Shown here in pieces: positions 11,870 through 22,589 of a stretch of 64,000 nucleotides of DNA. The notes under the pieces were generated by a model. It searched no databases and was not told the DNA's origin. It saw only the letters and a list, made by a program, of their open reading frames with translations. The stretch is taken from contig CP099427.1 of the NCBI GenBank assembly GCA_024114885.1, positions 1,488,001 to 1,552,000 on the forward strand, written 5' to 3'. The translations under genes were made by a program, and so were the position numbers. This DNA comes from Septoria linicola. Lineage: Eukaryota; Ascomycota; Dothideomycetes; Mycosphaerellales; Mycosphaerellaceae. Each line of letters starts with the position of its first letter. The first letter of the stretch is position 1.

Positions 11870-12979
11870 ATGAAGCAAACCACCAGAAAGCAGTCAAGCC
11901 GCAGGTTCGGCAACTGCTCGCGAAGAGGAGTGCTCCAACCAGTCATCAGAAGACGCCCAGCCAGACTCTATCAACACATCCCAGCATTGCCCTCACGTCA
12001 ACCTACAGCAGCATGGCGACGTCAAACGATCCAACGTGCCATCAGGCTCCTTCGTCTGCGTCGCTCTGTTGCAAGGGCCACAAATCAATGGTATGTACCC
12101 TCTTGGATCCCGCGTCCCATTCGCCAATTACTTAGTGCTCCATCGTCCCCAGATCGCATGAGCTTCACTCATGGCGCTACTCCTGAACGTCGTTTATCTT
12201 CTCCTCGCGCTGCATTTGACGCAGACAGAGCTGACCTGCTTCGCAGATTGAACGACGTCCTCGGCGACCAGCCATCTCGTGTCCAGCGCAACACTCAATT
12301 GTTCGAAGCAATGGAGACCGCAGCCAAGACCGACCGAGAAGCTCAGCGCGAGTTTGAGCGCAAGGCCAAAGAGATGCGAGATTCTGCTGACAAGCGTGAG
12401 AAAGACAGGACTGAACGTATGAAGCAGGCAGAAGCCATGAACAAGATTGTGGAGCTCATTGGCTCCGCTACTTCTGCCTCCGCTCCTGCTGTCACTACCA
12501 ATACAACCACTGTCGCCCCGCCTGCTCAGACTACTGCTCCAGCACCAGCCCGTACTCCGGCGCCCGCTCGCCCTGCCGCTCCCGCCGCCAACTCCTCGAC
12601 TCCCGCAGCAAAGGCCACGGCTGCTGTCAAGACCGCCGCGCCCGTTCCTGCAAAGCCCGCTGCTGCCTCGACTCAAGCAAAACCGATAGCATCGTCCTCT
12701 GCAAAACCCGCCGCAAAGCCCGCTGCTGCGGCGAAGACAATTACCAGCAGTAACTCCGCAAACGCCTCAGCAACTCCTGCAGCTCCTCCTTCGCCGCCAA
12801 CTAGTGATGAAAGCTCTACCGATGACACGGGGACTACTGAGTCCCATTCGGATGAGCTTTCGAGCGAGGACGATGAGGGTAACGACGATGAAGAAGAAGA
12901 AGAAGAAGAGGAGGAGGACGAGGAGGAGGACGAGACTCAACGAGGGGGTCAAGGGAAAGGCAAAGCGAGAGCCAAGTAA
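11870..12979 (+). CDS. Unknown protein: basic N-terminus, Ala/Pro-rich middle, poly-acidic tail
   Basis: One frame is open for 369 codons. Residues 1-95 are strongly Arg-rich. A charged helical block (about 115-195; FEAMETAAKTDREAQREFER..) follows, then a low-complexity Ala/Pro/Thr segment (about 205-310), and a C-terminus with runs of Glu and Asp ending QRGGQGKGKARAK. A strong GTATGT donor at 12090 and a TTAG acceptor at 12134 would remove 45 bases without changing frame (354 aa), so the N-terminal part is probably spliced. Another possible start is the in-frame ATG at 12158, which gives a 273-residue product without the Arg-rich part. The composition resembles histone- or RNA-associated acidic proteins, but I do not recognise a family. 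Confidence 0.55.
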   Translation: MKQTTRKQSSRRFGNCSRRGVLQPVIRRRPARLYQHIPALPSRQPTAAWRRQTIQRAIRLLRLRRSVARATNQWYVPSWIPRPIRQLLSAPSSPDRMSFTHGATPERRLSSPRAAFDADRADLLRRLNDVLGDQPSRVQRNTQLFEAMETAAKTDREAQREFERKAKEMRDSADKREKDRTERMKQAEAMNKIVELIGSATSASAPAVTTNTTTVAPPAQTTAPAPARTPAPARPAAPAANSSTPAAKATAAVKTAAPVPAKPAAASTQAKPIASSSAKPAAKPAAAAKTITSSNSANASATPAAPPSPPTSDESSTDDTGTTESHSDELSSEDDEGNDDEEEEEEEEEDEEEDETQRGGQGKGKARAK

Positions 12980-13328
12980 TGAGCTTTGCTTCTTCTCTAC
13001 TCCCCTCGTGTCGCTCTCCTTTCCCTCGACGACTTCCGTTCTAAGATCGATCAATCAGAAGAGAAATCGGCGGGCCCCACTCCTTTTGTAGCATCTGAAA
13101 GGCAGGCATCAAAACACTGACCTAAGTAAACAAAACCAAAAAAAGACTCTCGAGATACGTCGAGAGTATCATAATCTGCACTCAAGCTCTGTTCATTCAT
13201 TCTTCTCATTCTTCATTGTTCTCATCTACACGCTCATTTCTCGCCTGAACGCTTGATATCAACGTAAGGTCCAAAGCATAGTATCCAGCTCTCTCTCAAC
13301 TACCTGCTCTTCTCTCTGATCTTCCTCT
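12980..13328. other. Convergent 3' intergenic region
   Basis: Lies between the stops of the acidic-tail protein (+) and the WW/PhoD protein (-). It is pyrimidine-rich on the plus strand and holds an A-rich tract and an inverted repeat, listed separately. Confidence 0.6.
13146..13167. repeat. Perfect inverted repeat (8-base arms, 6-base loop)
   Basis: ACTCTCGA at 13146-13153 is matched exactly by TCGAGAGT at 13160-13167 around the loop GATACG, just after an A-rich stretch. Its place between two convergent genes fits an RNA hairpin in a 3' UTR, though chance is possible. Confidence 0.45.
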
Positions 13329-16300
13329 CTACCTCCCATACTCCAAGCTAGGTATAATCACAGGCCCATACTTCATTGGCTGCCCAAAAGCCCCCTCATT
13401 TTGCACCATGAAATCTGCCGCAAGACTGAGCCTACCATGACTCTTATTCTCCATGCCAGGCGTCTGCTGTCCACTGAAAGCGCCTTGTACGAGCTCAGGA
13501 TCATATGCGACACAAGCCAAATAGTTCCTTCGTCCCATCAGACGCCTCATCTCTCTCGGTCGGCCGTCGACGTCTGCTGCGAAAATTTCCATCATGTCCT
13601 CCTTTGTGTCGCTTTGTTGGCCGACGACGCTGCGGTGGCCGTTTTGTGGGACGTATAATTGTTTGTTGTTGTGCAGCAGCTTGATTGAAAGCGACGGAGC
13701 TGGTCCATTGACGATCGAAGACGTGATGAGCTGGTACATGGTCTTGTGGTCCGAAGGGTGAGCAGGGTCATGGACAAGTCCTGCACCACAGACATTGACT
13801 GATCCAGACAGAAACGTCATGCGGAGGGACTTGTTGTGGGCGATACCTTGTAGTGTGCGGATGATGTAGGTCCTTTCGAGATCCTGCGAACATAACTGTT
13901 AGCCGACATACGATGAACAAAAATGCGTTGTTCGGACTCACCTTTGACTCATGTGTCCATAGATCCCGCAACTCATCAAGGGTATTGATCTCGCCGAACG
14001 GACTGAGCACGCCTTGCATGAGGCCAGATTTGCCGACCGCTTTCTTGGCTGCATCGAACCCATGATTGACCATGCCCTTCGCGCCAACAATGCTTGCAAC
14101 GCCTCCAGTCACCTTACCAAGCATATTGAATCCGCCCGTGACAACCTTTTTGCCAGTCTGCACAGTATTGGCCATGTGCTCCACTCCTTCAAGACGTGGG
14201 TATATCACTGGCACAGGCATAAGCCAAAGGCAGTGCTGTACGCTCGGCGGCAAGGTCGCCACTTTGGGAAAGAGTCCTTGGTATGTAGGCCCTGCCATGA
14301 CCTGCTTCTCGTTGCGCTCACTTCTCGTGTCTGGGCCTACGATGACCACGCTTGGGCCCAAGTACTTCAAGAAATGCCAGCCTTTGCCTGTGATGGTGAA
14401 CAGATCGATATCGTTCGACACATTACGCAGTATCTCATGCGTTGTGTGATGCTGGAACAGCAGATACATCTCAATACCAATCCGGCCGAGATTCTTGAAG
14501 ACATGGCTTTCCTGCATGTATTCGGGGTATGATCCATATCCGTCGAATATGTCATGATCGTCCAAGCAGCATACTTGCGGTATCTGTGCAAACGCCTCTT
14601 TCACAGCCGGCTGGTCAAAGTGCGATGAATAGTAGTGGAAATAAGCATGTGTCACATCTTCTTCCATCTTGGCTGTCCATTGAGCAGTCTTTCGGTTCTC
14701 CTTGCCACTGATTTGTGTCCACTGCTTCAGTGCTGGGATGTCTTTCCAGAGTCGATCGGCGTAGATCTGGCCTCCGAGTCCAATTTGTGTGTGGAAGCCA
14801 CCACATTCTTGGTGCTTTACAAGCACATCTTTCCACATCAAAGGCGCGCCTCCTAGTCGAGATCTCTCGTTGGCAGACACGTTTATCGCAAAGTCGTTAC
14901 CAGAATGCGCCACAAATCGCCAACTCGTCTCATATCTGCCCGCAACCAAGAATTCGTATCGAGTACAGCCGAGATGCGATGTTATGGCGTACGTCCACTT
15001 TGACGGCGCATGCTCTTCCATCTTCAGATCCACGTCGTATCGATAGAAGATCCATCGTTGGTGAGAGTGTATAGGGTGTGCCTTTAGCTGTCTCGGGTTC
15101 GGACTCAGATCTTGCGACTGGTGCAGATGTATCGTCGGAGGCTGATTACCGGCGTCTGTGATCAGCATAATGCTACCAAGCCACAGTCCTCGCTCAAGGT
15201 CCATGTTCGTGTATCGCAAATATGGACCAAAGTATACAGCGTTCGATGGCGAAATCTTGTACATGTCCACGCCAGCACTTGGAGGAGGACCTGTGAAGCC
15301 GGCCGCCGTCGGACTCGCCACTGAGTTCATCGAGAACATGCTGTTGCGATCATAGTTTGCCATTTGCGGTACAGGGAAACCAGGAGATGCAAGAGGCTGC
15401 TTGAACACTGACCCAACCGGGCTTGCAAGTCCTGCCGTGGGCGACATTGGCTCTTGCAGGTTGAGCGGAGTTGGTCCTTTCGGAAACTCCCATTGTGTTG
15501 ACTGTGTCGGTAGGTGGATATAGTAGTAGTGGCCCGAGTTGTTATCGAGGTGCGCAATCCAGCCTTCAGGAAGAGGTGGTGGACTTGCAGGTCCTGATGG
15601 ACCAGGCTGTGGTGAAGCGGACTGGTTCGCTTGAGCGGTGTTGATTGGAGCCATGCCGTGTGCTGCACCATTCTGCTGTGATGAGCCTGGCTGTGGCGAG
15701 GGCGAAAGCATGCCCTGCGGCGGGTCGTTTGCAAATGCAGGATGCGGTCTGCTGAGATCTGATGGGCGACGTCCGTGGTCAGATCCTGCGACGCTTGGGC
15801 TGCCAGATTGCGCATATCTGCCCTTCTCATTGGGATACTGCGAATTGACAGTGCCAGCTGTAGGAGGCGAATATGCCGGAGGAGGTTCGTCGTTGATGTT
15901 CATGTTGTTCATGCCGCCTTCGAGATTGTTTGGTGAGGCAGACGGCTGGGATGGCCTTGGATAACTTTGTTGACGTGGTCGCTGCTGAGAGGACGGCACT
16001 CCGTCACCTCTTGAGGCCACTTCTTCTGTGCCTTGAAATGCGATCGGCGGCCCATGTGGCGCGGAACCTGGTTGTTCTGTTGGGCTCCACCTGCCGCTGG
16101 CATTGTACTGACCAGCTTGTTGCGGCGCATTCAGCTCGCCTCGCCGCGGCTGTGGTTGTGCATAGTGTGCTCGTCGTGCCGCGGCAGCTGCACTTTGCGC
16201 TTGCATCTCGGTTAGAGTGCTGGTTCCTGGTATCCCCGATGCCGCATAGCGTGCCTCAATGCCACTCAATCCTGAAGGCACAGCATCACCGCCGATTGGC

Positions 16301-17088
16301 GTTTCTGGAGGAGGCGGCGATCCTCGCGATGCTCTCGTCGTCGATGTGGAAGCAGTACTGCTCAGTCTGTTGACACCTGCAGGATCTGGGATATGCAACC
16401 TGCTTTGCGGTACAGTTGTGCTTGCAGGCGGTGCAGCGCCAAGTGGAGGAGGGTAGAACTGCTGGAAGTCGTTCGTTGGCTCGCTCGCCTTGCGTGTAGG
16501 CTTCACCGCAAACAGCCCATCGTCCTCGTCACTCTTCAGAGGAGGCTCTGGTCCACCAGGCGAGTCGGGAGGAAAGATGTTCTTCGCAGGTGTGCCTCTC
16601 CTCTCCGCCAACTTTCCAGCTGAGATTGGCGAAGCAGCGCTCCCATAGCCTCCCAGGGTGGGCTTGTTGGGGTCGTTCGCAGCAAATCGTGCTCTTCCCG
16701 CTGACGGACCGCTGCCTGACGACGACATGCTGTCTTTGCGCGGTCGGGCTCCGATGCCCAATCTGCCCTCTTCGGCCAACTCTTGCGGTGTGCCTGAGCG
16801 GCTGGGTGGCTTCTGGTACTGCGAGGCGCCAGGAGTGGCCTGTCGGCGATTACGGTCGTCGGGATATGGCAGCGGAAGTGGGCCAGACGGCGGTGGTGAA
16901 GTCGGTGCGCCAAAGGTGGCAGCACTAGGCGGGACTCTGTATTGAGCCCATTGCTGCTGCGGGTCGGAAAGAGGCTGCGAGCTCTGCGGCGAGGGCTGTT
17001 TCTGAATGCGCAGGGGCTGTGGAGTTTCGGTGGTGGGCGCTGACGATTCGGGTTTCAGGAAGAGTTCCTCGTGGCTGTTGGCTGCCAT
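13329..17088 (-). CDS. WW-domain plus PhoD-like phosphatase-domain protein
   Basis: Two exons (17088-13942 and 13883-13329) give 1233 aa. Residues 1-500 are disordered, rich in Pro, Ser and Gln. A WW domain sits at about 505-537 (PPLPEGWIAHLDNNSGHYYY..QWEFP, with both Trp and the Pro). Residues about 615-1230 form a PhoD/metallophosphatase-like region: VYFGPYLRYTNMD, HLHQSQDLSP, GGQIYADRLW, CCLDDHDIFDGYGSYPEYM and VIVGPDTRSERN. The DDHDIFDG segment corresponds to the metal-binding aspartates of PhoD-like enzymes. Such fungal PhoD-like proteins are mostly uncharacterised; WW modules bind proline-rich peptides. The ATG opening MAANSHEELFLKPE is the first in a long open frame. The intron separates THESK from DLERTYII and is in phase 0. 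Confidence 0.85.
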
Positions 17089-18008
17089 GATCTCGGTGCT
17101 GCACTGCTGAGTCTGTCAGGCTGAGATGCCTGCCCGCTGCTGCCCTCACTCGCTCTGGCTCTGACTAGCTGGCTGCTGCTGACCCCACGTTGCGCTCCTG
17201 CCGCTGCTGACCGCCAACCAGGGAAAGAGAGGTCGTGAGTCGTCGTTGCTGGTCGCAAGCTGGTCTGCTGCCCCTAGACGGTTCGTGTTGTCCCACAACG
17301 ACTCGCTGCGCTCCACGATGCCGTCGCACGTGCGTGTTTCCAGGATTGCCTCGAGCTGTGGCAGGGAAGCGGGCACTGTCGACGTCACCGCTGTTTCGTG
17401 TTCGTGCAGCTGTCGAGGTGAGTAGGGGAGGAAGTGGATGTAAGCAGTAAAGTGAGCAGAAGTACGACCTATCTAGATGACCTACACCAATATGAGTCCG
17501 TGAACAAACTCGCGCTCGCGGCCCAAGATGGCCGTCAATTAGGTCGACCTGTAAGCGCGACGCTTCACAGAACTGACGTGGAGCTGCATGTGGAAGTGCG
17601 GATGATCGTCTGTGATTCGACAGCCACGCGCCCGCAGCAGCATTATCCCATCCTTGGCTGCAAAACGGAGCCTCATGGCCTCGACTTGGCGGCCCATGCG
17701 CGATCTCGCAGCGAGATGAGGCAGTGGAGTGTGCAGATTGCTCTTTCGGAAGTCTGTACGAGAGAGAGACGTCGCGTAATTGACTGGGAGATACACGGAC
17801 AACCAGGAACTTCGGGTGCCGTAGGTAGACTATTCCTCTTCAGGATTGGATAGCCGGCGGCTGGTATAATTGAGACATTTCTCTTCTGGTAGATTGTTGC
17901 ACACAGCTCCATGTTCTTCTATGTCCATCATCTCACATTACTCGTGATACCTATAGACGCCACAGCCAATCCCAATGCTCTACAAGCTGCAAACCCGACA
18001 TGTGCTCA
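17089..18008. other. Intergenic region, nothing recognised
   Basis: Upstream side of the WW/PhoD gene, including a GC-rich leader with many CTG/CAG triplets around 17100-17220. A plus-strand frame at 17434-17853 has no family features and no splice context. Confidence 0.5.
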
Positions 18009-19390
18009 CTACAGCTTCGCCGTCCTCACAGGATCCAACAAAGCCTTATACTCCGCTCTTGGCCAATCTGGGTTCTCAGATGGGTCCGGCCTTGCACGAT
18101 CCCATGCCCACTTGTTTTTCAACTCGTCCTCCAGTTCACCTTCAAGCATCTGTACAATGTATTTGCCTAGCACAGGGAAGAACTTCCAGCCATGGAAATT
18201 ACCACATGTGGCAACATAAAGCCCCTTGGCACCAGCGTGCGGTGAGATGATGAAGTCGGCGGAGGTGGTAAAGGCGTCCCTGTGAAAGAAGTCATGTTAG
18301 CAACGATGTTCGTCAAGTTTTGGACAAGGTCAAGAACGTACCAGCACACGCGGTACTTGTCAAACTTCCAGTCCTTGCCCTTTCTCCCGTAAAAGACATG
18401 GTTGGCATAATCGATATCCTGCTTCATCCTCTTCGATGTATCCCATTGAGCGTAATCTGACTTGGCTGGTGGTGCAGAGATGAAACGGCCTGGGAAGACT
18501 TCTGTGTTGTTGCTGAAAATCGTCTGTCCCCACCACTTCAGCTCTCGGTCTTTCGTGGGTGGCAGACTTCCGATGAAAGGTCCTGTAGCTGCGGTGTAGC
18601 CTTGAACACCGACTGGCATGTCCTTGAAGCTAGAGTAGTCTTGATCGTTGAGTGTGGTCATGCCTGTCGTGATGCCAGCTGCCAAGATCCTGTCGCCTGC
18701 ACGAAGTTCCTTGTTGCCACTGCTATGTGCACTCCATTCGAGGAGCTTGGATGTGAAAGCGCCAGTGCTGAGGATAGTGTGGGTAGCAGACAAGGACTGT
18801 CCGGCTGCTGTCCTCACGCCAGTGCACTCTCCTCTGCTGCCGAACTCCAGGGTCTGAACGTCGGCCACGACATATTTTACACCAAGCTCAATGGCCTTCT
18901 TGGTGACTGCTCGTAAGCAGTCTCCAGCCGCTGCCCAACCACTGGTCTTATTCAAAAGAACCTCTTTGACACCATCGTAGTCTGCTTCGTTAAACACTCC
19001 ACCGAACAGTTGCTTCGCCTCAGAGATCGAAATGGCCTTGAGATCAGCGTTTCTCCCGAGCTTCTTGTAGTTGTCTAGCACATCCTGAGCGTAGTCACTT
19101 CTGCAGGCCCACCAGATTCCAGTCTCGTGGAAGAATGGTTTCCAAAGTTCTTCCGATCGAAAAATGTCTTGTGCTTCGAGTGCCAGTCTGCAGTATAAGA
19201 TGTCATCGTAGTCTGCTCGCACAACCTTATTCCAGTCCCACGAAGCCGCCACTCTGCTGTCGGCATCGTATGCATCGCGATCCACGACTGTGATCGAAGC
19301 ATTGGGGTATTTCTTGATCAGATGATATGCTGTCGAAATTCCAAACACGCCAGCGCCTACAATGAGGTAAGATGAATTTGCTGATGCCAT
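18009..19390 (-). CDS. Fructosyl amino acid oxidase (amadoriase), FAD-dependent, peroxisomal
   Basis: Exons 19390-18342 and 18279-18009 give 439 aa, the normal family length. The N-terminus holds the Rossmann motif LIVGAGVFGISTAYHL for FAD. The region RVCWDAFTTSADFII contains the CWD motif, whose Cys (about residue 349) is the covalent flavin attachment site in characterised amadoriases; the intron splits the adjacent Trp codon. CGNFHGWKFFPVLGKYIV is the conserved C-terminal FAD-contact region. The protein ends in AKL, a type-1 peroxisomal targeting signal, as in Aspergillus amadoriases. The enzyme oxidises fructosyl amino acids to glucosone, amino acid and H2O2. A related sarcosine or pipecolate oxidase is the main alternative. 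Confidence 0.92.
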
Positions 19391-19906
19391 TGCGAAGATT
19401 GCGAATCTGCCAAAGCCGTGAGAAAACTACACGCGATCACTTTCGCAACCAGGTCTCGAGCATATATTTCAACCAAATAGCTTGACGCGCCCTGCGTACG
19501 TGAACGTGGGGCAATCATGGAGCTGGTTTCCATGCCCAATTATAGAAAGGCTTCCCTCAAGGCGGGGCCAGGGTACCAGATATCGCCCAATCATAACTTC
19601 CAGATTGCGACACCATAAGAGGGAAGTAGGAACATGACCAGATATCGCTTGTCTTGTCCGTGAGAGGGAAAGGCGAAGCATCGTGTTCTCGATAAAGCCC
19701 AAGACAGATTGTAATGGCAGATTGCGGCCACGGCGGAAATGTCGGAGTGTCGGCGTAGGAGAGCAATCGAGGCAGAAAGTCAAACGTGGATGACTAAGAA
19801 CGAGACTGTGCTTGGCTTCGTGGCTATATGCGCGTTACTCGTTTCGTGGACTGTATGATTGTGGTCTCCGTCTGGTATAGATAGCTCTGCAGTACTTATG
19901 CGCAGC
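19391..19906. other. Intergenic region, nothing recognised
   Basis: Promoter of the amadoriase gene and 3' flank of the CorA-like gene. Short frames only. Confidence 0.5.
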
Positions 19907-21352
19907 TCACTTCAAATGCTGCATTTCCAAGTCCTGTGCCGAAGAGGATCCAGAGTGCCTTGCAGTCTGGCGATGAAACAGCCCATTGATGCGCTGTTGT
20001 GCTTGCCGACCGCCACGAGTTTGCGACTCTTTATGGTTGCGCTTCGTAGACATCACGGCGCTCCAGTACTGCCAGAACAAGTAGGTAAGAAGGGTGACCG
20101 GCGCTGCGACGGCCCAATAGATCCAGAACTTGTCCGAGACCCTCCATTCCAGGTCATCTCCAGGAGAATAGTTGAAGAAGCTTGTGCTGAAGATGGCGGA
20201 TATCAGAGTACCTGGTAGAAAGATCAGACCCAGAAAGCTGATTGTCCTCGTTGCTGCGCTATCCTTTTGAGCCGAAGTTGCAATGTCCTGGTTTGTGAGG
20301 TGAAACAACTAATATCTGTCAGCATGAACAATACTCGTGGTGCTTATGGCACTCCTCACCAGATTCGTTTCGCTTGTCAGCCGCTGCTCCAAGGCTTGTG
20401 CACGAGGATGGAAGCCTTGAAGCAGCGATTTCAGGTACCTTAAAGTCTTCTCGATGGCCTTTCCATCACTTGGCCGCTGATCTGTCGATTCGAGGCTGGT
20501 TTGCTCTTCTATTACCATACTGAGCACATTGAGTGCAGTGACCAGCATTTCGGTGACATGCACAGCGTGCCTTGCAAGCTCATGGAGATCCTCGTAGTAC
20601 TGTTCAGCTCTACTATTGCTGTCGCCGCGTATGATCTTGGGCCGTTGCTTCTCATGGCCACGCACTATGTCTCGACATCGCCAAACAGATCTATCGAACC
20701 AGGGCACAATCTGCTCCAGGAGCCAAGCGTGCGGACCTAGTGGCGCTGTCAGATAGGTAGGTATTGTGCCGACTTTGAGTTGCGCAATGATCTCTTCCTT
20801 GAGACCTGTGGGGAAGTCAAAGCAGAAGATTTCGAACCGACCACCAGGCCACCAGCGCCCGAACATGCCAAGTCTATGCCAGTCATATCTGATCTTTGAG
20901 GGACCACTCTTGTCGTCATCGCTGAGGTTGTTGTGCTCGGGACCTCGAGCAACATGCTTGATCAGGAGTCTGAGCCAGGTCTCCCGAGAAACAAGCCCAC
21001 CTGCGGCGTTCCGTTGCTCTACCGCACGAAAGAAGCCACTTGCGTCCTGCAACATAGGAGACCAGAAAGTTGCAGGCATGCCAAGGGTGCTTCGTATGCT
21101 TTGATGTCGTCTTTCCGTGTCGCGGTGCTCGTCCTCCGGACTATCTTGCTTCAACTCGCGAGCCTCGAGAAAGCTGGAATAACACCAAATCAGCCCAGAC
21201 CCCTATTGACATAAGTGATGCACCTACACTATTCGCGCCACAGCAGTATTGCTAAATCTCTCCGTAAGATTTTCCGTTGTCCGCTCCCATCTTGATCCAT
21301 CGGCATTTGTCCAGACTTCAGCTTCGATTATAGTGTCGTCCATCTGTGTCAT
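19907..21352 (-). CDS. CorA-like magnesium-transporter-fold protein
   Basis: Model: exons 21352-21228, 21173-20360 and 20308-19907, 446 aa. The C-terminus shows the paired membrane segments of this fungal family: RTISFLGLIFLPGTLISAIF, a short loop FFNYSPGD, then FWIYWAVAAPVTLLTYLFWQYW, with a basic tail after. The long N-terminal part is a mostly helical cytosolic domain (WLLEQIVPWFDRSVWRCRDIV; a helix run near 230-330). The Gly-Met-Asn signature of true CorA channels is replaced by Pro-Gly-Thr, as is usual in these fungal relatives, so magnesium transport is not assured. The first exon was added to restore an ATG; the frame between 21228 and 21173 joins at a split Val codon. An additional upstream exon is possible. 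Confidence 0.8.
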
Positions 21353-22039
21353 AGTCCCCTAAGAGGAAGGTCAATATGGAAACAACTTGCACACGGCACT
21401 GCAAGATCAATATAATGCCCATAGCCGTCGCATTGCGCCTACCTGACCTCCGCTTTCGAGGGTGCCGGGCGAGGCTGAGATCGAGGCCAGCCGCCAGCTG
21501 CATCATGCAGCTTGCGATGCAGCTACACATCCACTACTGCACGCAGGGTCACCAGTCCTCAGCATTGACCCGCCCATCGCTTTCAGCTCATCTACAGAGG
21601 CCTCAGTCGATGGTGCTCACAGTGCTGGAGCAATCCCGTGCAAAGCATCCTGGTTTTGTGGTCAGCAAGAATGAGCAAAGACGCGTTTCGCGTCAAAAGA
21701 GGACAAAGGGAAAGAGTCCCAGAGCTTTCTTTTCTGGCAACTCAGCCATTTCCATCAGCCAATGACGCCTCACGAAAATGCATCAATGCATTGCCAACAC
21801 TCTCACCGTTGTCGATCAGCCTGTAGGTCTTAGTGAGGTCTGCCGTAACATTGAGGACGGAAGTACCTGTATTGGTGCTAAGCCTGCTCATTCAATGAAG
21901 AAGAGAAGGTCTTCTCAATTTCCGCCTCTGCACGTATTCATCTCTGTGACTCAAACACATCATCATAACCGGCCTGCGTTGACTCAAGCTCTATCTTCCT
22001 AGTACGCATCCATCCACTGTCTTCAACAAGCGCAACATC
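21353..22039. other. Divergent promoter region
   Basis: Shared upstream region of the CorA-like gene (-) and the Nudix gene (+). A plus-strand frame at 21376-21765 has no recognisable features. Confidence 0.5.
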
Positions 22040-22531
22040 ATGACGACCCCAAATGTGCGAGTCGGCGTAGGAGCCTTCGTCCTCTCCCCATCCAAATCCA
22101 CGCCATTAGATCCCTGCTTCCTGATCGGAAAGCGAAAAGGCTCTCACGGAGCAGGAAGCTACGCCCTCCCAGGCGGCCACCTCGAATTTGGCGAGACACC
22201 AGAAGAATGCGCTTCTCGCGAACTCCTCGAAGAAACAGGCCTCAAAGTCAAGAACATCAGTTTCCTCACTGCCACGAATGATCCCATGCTGTCCGAGAAC
22301 AAGCACTATATCACGTTGTTCATGACTTGCGTCCGAGAGGATGAAGCGGATGCGCCGCAGAATCTGGAGCCGGAGAAGTGTGGAGGATGGGATTGGGTGT
22401 ATTGGAGTGATTTGGTCAAGTGGGTGGAGGAGGATGGGGCAGTTGATCATGGTGGGAACCGGAGGACGATTTTCACGCCGCTGATCAATCTGATACGACA
22501 GCGGCCTGGAATCGTGCCAGATTGCTCGTAG
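22040..22531 (+). CDS. Nudix hydrolase (NUDT15/MTH2-like)
   Basis: A single exon of 163 aa. The Nudix box GHLEFGETPEECASRELLEE followed by TGL fits GX5EX7REUXEEXGU exactly, with all catalytic Glu and Arg residues present. The preceding SYALPGG and the later ENKHYITLFM and the Trp-rich WDWVYWSDL are typical of the NUDT15-type branch, which hydrolyses oxidised or modified nucleoside triphosphates. Substrate choice cannot be read from sequence. The ATG lies 6 bases after CAACATC and no intron is needed. Confidence 0.93.
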   Translation: MTTPNVRVGVGAFVLSPSKSTPLDPCFLIGKRKGSHGAGSYALPGGHLEFGETPEECASRELLEETGLKVKNISFLTATNDPMLSENKHYITLFMTCVREDEADAPQNLEPEKCGGWDWVYWSDLVKWVEEDGAVDHGGNRRTIFTPLINLIRQRPGIVPDCS

Positions 22532-22589
22532 TCCGGGTAGGATCGTTCTGAGTCAAGCTTGAATTGACCCGGTCACTCTCTCACATAAA

